A program made the translations under genes and the position numbers. Shown one piece after another: positions 12,621-13,997 of a stretch of 13,997 bases of DNA (position 1 is its first letter; each line of letters opens with the position of its first letter). Origin of the DNA: Minisyncoccus sp023229485 (GTDB taxonomy: Bacteria > Patescibacteriota > Minisyncoccia > Minisyncoccales > Minisyncoccaceae); contig JBAYMH010000012.1 of assembly GCA_041663645.1 (NCBI GenBank), positions 1 through 13,997 of the forward strand, written 5' to 3'. Under the pieces are notes generated by a model. That model worked only from the letters and a program-made list of their open reading frames with translations. It was not told where the DNA came from and searched no databases.

Positions 12621-13589
12621 TTAATTATTCTTATCGATCTTTTTTGAGTAAATCAAATCTTTTGTAATGTAAAACGAAATCAATCCATTGATTATTAGTC
12701 CTAAAAAAGGACCTATAATAGGAATGAATGCAATATAGCCGGTAAGAGATAAGGGAAGAAAAAGAAAAAAATCACAAAAACTTTCATCGCAAACCAATGA
12801 ATATATTACAATAGGTATCGCCCACAAAAGATAGCCACAAGTTATCAAAACAGGAAGAATAATGTTTTCTTTGTTTCCAGAAAATCTTCCTATTTTTTTT
12901 GTTGCGACATAGATCGTAATCGATAGAATAATAAATTCAAAAAAAGTAAACAATCCAAAACCATCATTTATATAACTTAAAAAACTTGGGCTTATACCAG
13001 TTGCTGGAAAAGAAATCGCAATTATTGAAAATGCAATGATATAGATTGTTGTTGGAATGTAGGGTAAGCACAATTTTAAATTTGCCTGTATTGTAGTCAA
13101 ACTATTCGTTAATGATTCAACAATCTTAGATAATATAAACAAGGCAATAAATAAAACAGCACTATTCAAAATTATAGCCAGATAGGCATCATTTACTATG
13201 CTCACAAAAGGGAATGGAATGAGAGAGCAGATATCTCCAAGGCAATCATCAGATATAGAGATGGTAAAAAAAGAAAAGAATAAGTAACCAAGCGTTACCA
13301 CCAATGGAATGAGATACTTTTCATAGTCGCTTATTGTTTTATTGATCAACTTGGAAATTAAAAAATAAATCAAGGAAAACATTAAGACAAACTCTAGCAT
13401 AAAAAAAAGGATGAAGAGGTTTCCAATTGCTAAATCTTTAGCCACTAAAAATGATCCCAACTGAATAAAAACAGAAAATGCAAAAAATGGATTACTGTTA
13501 ATAAAAGCATTAGATATAGAAAACAAAAACAAAAAAGAGTAAGCAGACAGTACAGAATAAGTAATGATATTTTTTTGTGAATTTTTCAT
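12621..13589 (-). CDS. Orphan polytopic membrane protein with internal duplication
   Basis: Family not recognised. The 322 residues form about eight to nine hydrophobic helices with short loops. The two halves look duplicated. GYL at 101-103 and GYL at 252-254 are each followed 15 residues later by the first Cys of a C-x4-C pair (C116/C121 in DDCLGDIC, C267/C272 in VCDESFC), then by Pro-containing hydrophobic stretches. An LFxxF..EF helix precedes each (about 58-67 and 212-219). The offset is about 151 residues. The Cys pairs sit in equivalent loops, so a disulfide or metal site in each half is possible. The C-terminus is basic (KKIDKNN). The minus-strand TGATATTAT (13619-13611) is a likely extended -10 with a leader of about 14 bases and no Shine-Dalgarno. 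Confidence 0.82.
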   Translation of the reverse strand: MKNSQKNIITYSVLSAYSFLFLFSISNAFINSNPFFAFSVFIQLGSFLVAKDLAIGNLFILFFMLEFVLMFSLIYFLISKLINKTISDYEKYLIPLVVTLGYLFFSFFTISISDDCLGDICSLIPFPFVSIVNDAYLAIILNSAVLFIALFILSKIVESLTNSLTTIQANLKLCLPYIPTTIYIIAFSIIAISFPATGISPSFLSYINDGFGLFTFFEFIILSITIYVATKKIGRFSGNKENIILPVLITCGYLLWAIPIVIYSLVCDESFCDFFLFLPLSLTGYIAFIPIIGPFLGLIINGLISFYITKDLIYSKKIDKNN

Positions 13590-13610
13590 ATTTATCTTTT
13601 ATTGATTTTT

Positions 13611-13619
13611 ATAATATCA
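13611..13619 (-). promoter_or_regulatory. Extended -10 of the orphan membrane-protein gene
   Basis: TGATATTAT on the minus strand, 21 bases before the ATG at 13589. No clear -35. The rest of 13590-13704 shows no gene. Confidence 0.4.
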
Positions 13620-13704
13620 TACAATCTCAAGTATCTACAAGATTGGAAGATTAAATCAATTTGGTATGTGATTAATAGTATAAATCAAATTTCTTGCATA
13701 AAAT

Positions 13705-13726
13705 AAGTACCCTTAGTAGGGTATTT
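13705..13726 (-). terminator. Hairpin downstream of tRNA-His
   Basis: A 9-bp stem with one G-U pair (13705-13713 with 13718-13726, loop of four) lies ten bases beyond the 3' end of the tRNA on the minus strand. The T tract after it (ATTTT) is short. Confidence 0.55.
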
Positions 13727-13735
13727 CGTTATTAA

Positions 13736-13809
13736 TGGGTGACTAACGGGATTTGAACCCGTAATAAGACCTTCACAGGGTCCTGTGTTACCATTACACT
13801 ATAGCCACC
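13736..13809 (-). tRNA. tRNA-His (anticodon GTG)
   Basis: The cloverleaf is complete on the minus strand. The acceptor GTGGCTA pairs with TAGTCAC (one G-U pair), preceded by the extra G-1 typical of tRNA-His. It has T8 and A9, a D-arm with GGTAA, and an anticodon stem GGACC/GGTCT around loop CTGTGAA, with anticodon GTG at 13776-13774. The T-arm is ACGGG-TTCAAAT-CCCGT. After C73 only CA is encoded, so the CCA end is at least partly added after transcription. Confidence 0.93.
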
Positions 13810-13825
13810 ATAAAACTTTTTCTAA

Positions 13826-13854
13826 AAATTAAATCTCAATCACTTGAGATTCAA
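13826..13854 (-). promoter_or_regulatory. Possible tRNA-His promoter with a palindrome in the spacer
   Basis: On the minus strand, TTGAAT (13854-13849), 17 bases and TAATTT (13831-13826) would start RNA about 10 bases before the tRNA. A perfect 8-bp inverted repeat (AATCTCAA/TTGAGATT, 13832-13851, loop of four) fills the spacer. Confidence 0.35.
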
Positions 13855-13882
13855 ATCTTAAAATCTATCTTAACTATTAATT

Positions 13883-13909
13883 AACAATACCATTTTATGG
13901 TGTTATTAA
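13883..13909 (-). terminator. Imperfect AT-rich hairpin between the tRNA-Gly fragment and tRNA-His
   Basis: TAACAATACC and GGTGTTATTA pair over 10 positions with one mismatch and one G-U, around ATTTTAT. It lies just downstream of the minus-strand tRNA-Gly 3' end and could be the terminator that once followed the intact tRNA. Confidence 0.4.
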
Positions 13910-13913
13910 ATAA

Positions 13914-13934
13914 TGGAGCGGGCAGTGGGAATCG
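13914..13934 (-). other. 3' end of a tRNA-Gly (T-loop to CCA) without the tRNA body: possible attachment-site fragment
   Basis: Minus-strand CGATTCCCACTGCCCGC is followed by T and CCA. This reads as half a T-loop, the 3' T-stem strand CCCAC, acceptor strand TGCCCGC, discriminator T and an encoded CCA. That is what bacterial tRNA-Gly genes (5' GCGGGCA) end with. Upstream the expected GTGGGTT is missing; the sequence is instead ATACCGAAAGG. Integrases often recombine in tRNA 3' ends and leave such a fragment at the far end of the element. Confidence 0.55.
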
Positions 13935-13997
13935 CCTTTCGGTATTTATCTGCTGATAAATCCTCAAGGCCGAACTCGCTGCCAGTCGCAGCTCCGT
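13935..13997 (-). other. GC-rich foldable stretch at the window edge
   Basis: Much richer in GC than the rest of the window. On the minus strand it can fold with the adjacent fragment: GGAGC/GCTCC, GGCAG/CTGCC, TTCGG/CCGAA and ATTTATC/GATAAAT nested around an AGCA loop. It may be part of an RNA gene that continues to the right or the end of an integrated element. No SRP, RNase P or tmRNA hallmark was recognised. Confidence 0.35.

Noticed and set aside
13728..13745. TTATTAATGGGTGAC as another head of the dispersed repeat
   Set aside because: It resembles the repeat heads, but most of it is the 3' end of tRNA-His and no core follows, so similarity is probably chance.
13935..13997. Edge sequence as SRP RNA, RNase P RNA or tmRNA
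   Set aside because: No SRP GGAA-tetraloop motif, no RNase P conserved strands and no tmRNA acceptor or tag frame were found in the part visible.

Overview
The window is AT-rich bacterial DNA read with the standard code: TAA stops dominate, with one TAG and one TGA, and no gene needs TGA as a sense codon. The gene set points to a Candidate Phyla Radiation (Patescibacteria, probably Parcubacteria-like) genome. It includes a Cys-rich surface repeat protein, a signal-peptide bactofilin-like protein with a membrane tail, a DUF5670 (lmo0937-type) mini membrane protein, a minimal zincin, a wHTH-phosphoribosyltransferase and many small orphan genes. This is inference from family content; no rRNA or marker gene is present to prove it.

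Layout. 2-643 is the C-terminal end of a tandem-repeat Cys-rich surface protein, closed by a terminator. 787-3795 holds an ABC exporter and the bactofilin-like envelope protein, closed by a strong hairpin. 3924-4169 is a small orphan gene. 5022-4211 (minus strand) is a redox operon, a glutaredoxin followed by a ferredoxin:thioredoxin reductase catalytic subunit fused to rubredoxin. 5165-5795 is a Cys-containing small protein followed by a minimal metallopeptidase. 5946-7401 is a NitT/TauT-type ABC importer pair (permease and ATPase) with no binding protein in view. 7661-8638 is a wHTH-PRTase regulator with a perfect 19-bp palindrome on its own promoter. 8855-10570 is a 571-residue protein whose last 160 residues resemble HopA1-type effector proteins. 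10571-11143 has no ordinary gene but carries a promoter-to-terminator unit that looks like a structured small RNA. 11144-11570 is a NUDIX gene broken by two single-base deletions. 11717-12422 holds a leucine-rich-repeat protein and the DUF5670 peptide. 13589-12621 (minus) is an orphan membrane protein with an internal duplication. 13809-13736 (minus) is tRNA-His(GTG). At the right edge, 13914-13934 is the 3' end of a tRNA-Gly with no tRNA body, next to a GC-rich foldable stretch.

Three patterns cut across the genes. First, a degenerate repeat family (7537, 8668, 10624 and 12488, with a tail-only piece at 11568) lies on the plus strand in intergenic space, mostly just after terminator hairpins. 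Second, many promoters place the predicted transcription start at or only a few bases before the start codon, without a Shine-Dalgarno, so leaderless or short-leader transcripts seem common here. Third, the right edge looks like a possible integration junction in a tRNA gene. The candidates for something undescribed are the repeat family, the 10791-10944 RNA, the self-operator of the PRTase regulator and the tRNA-Gly fragment.
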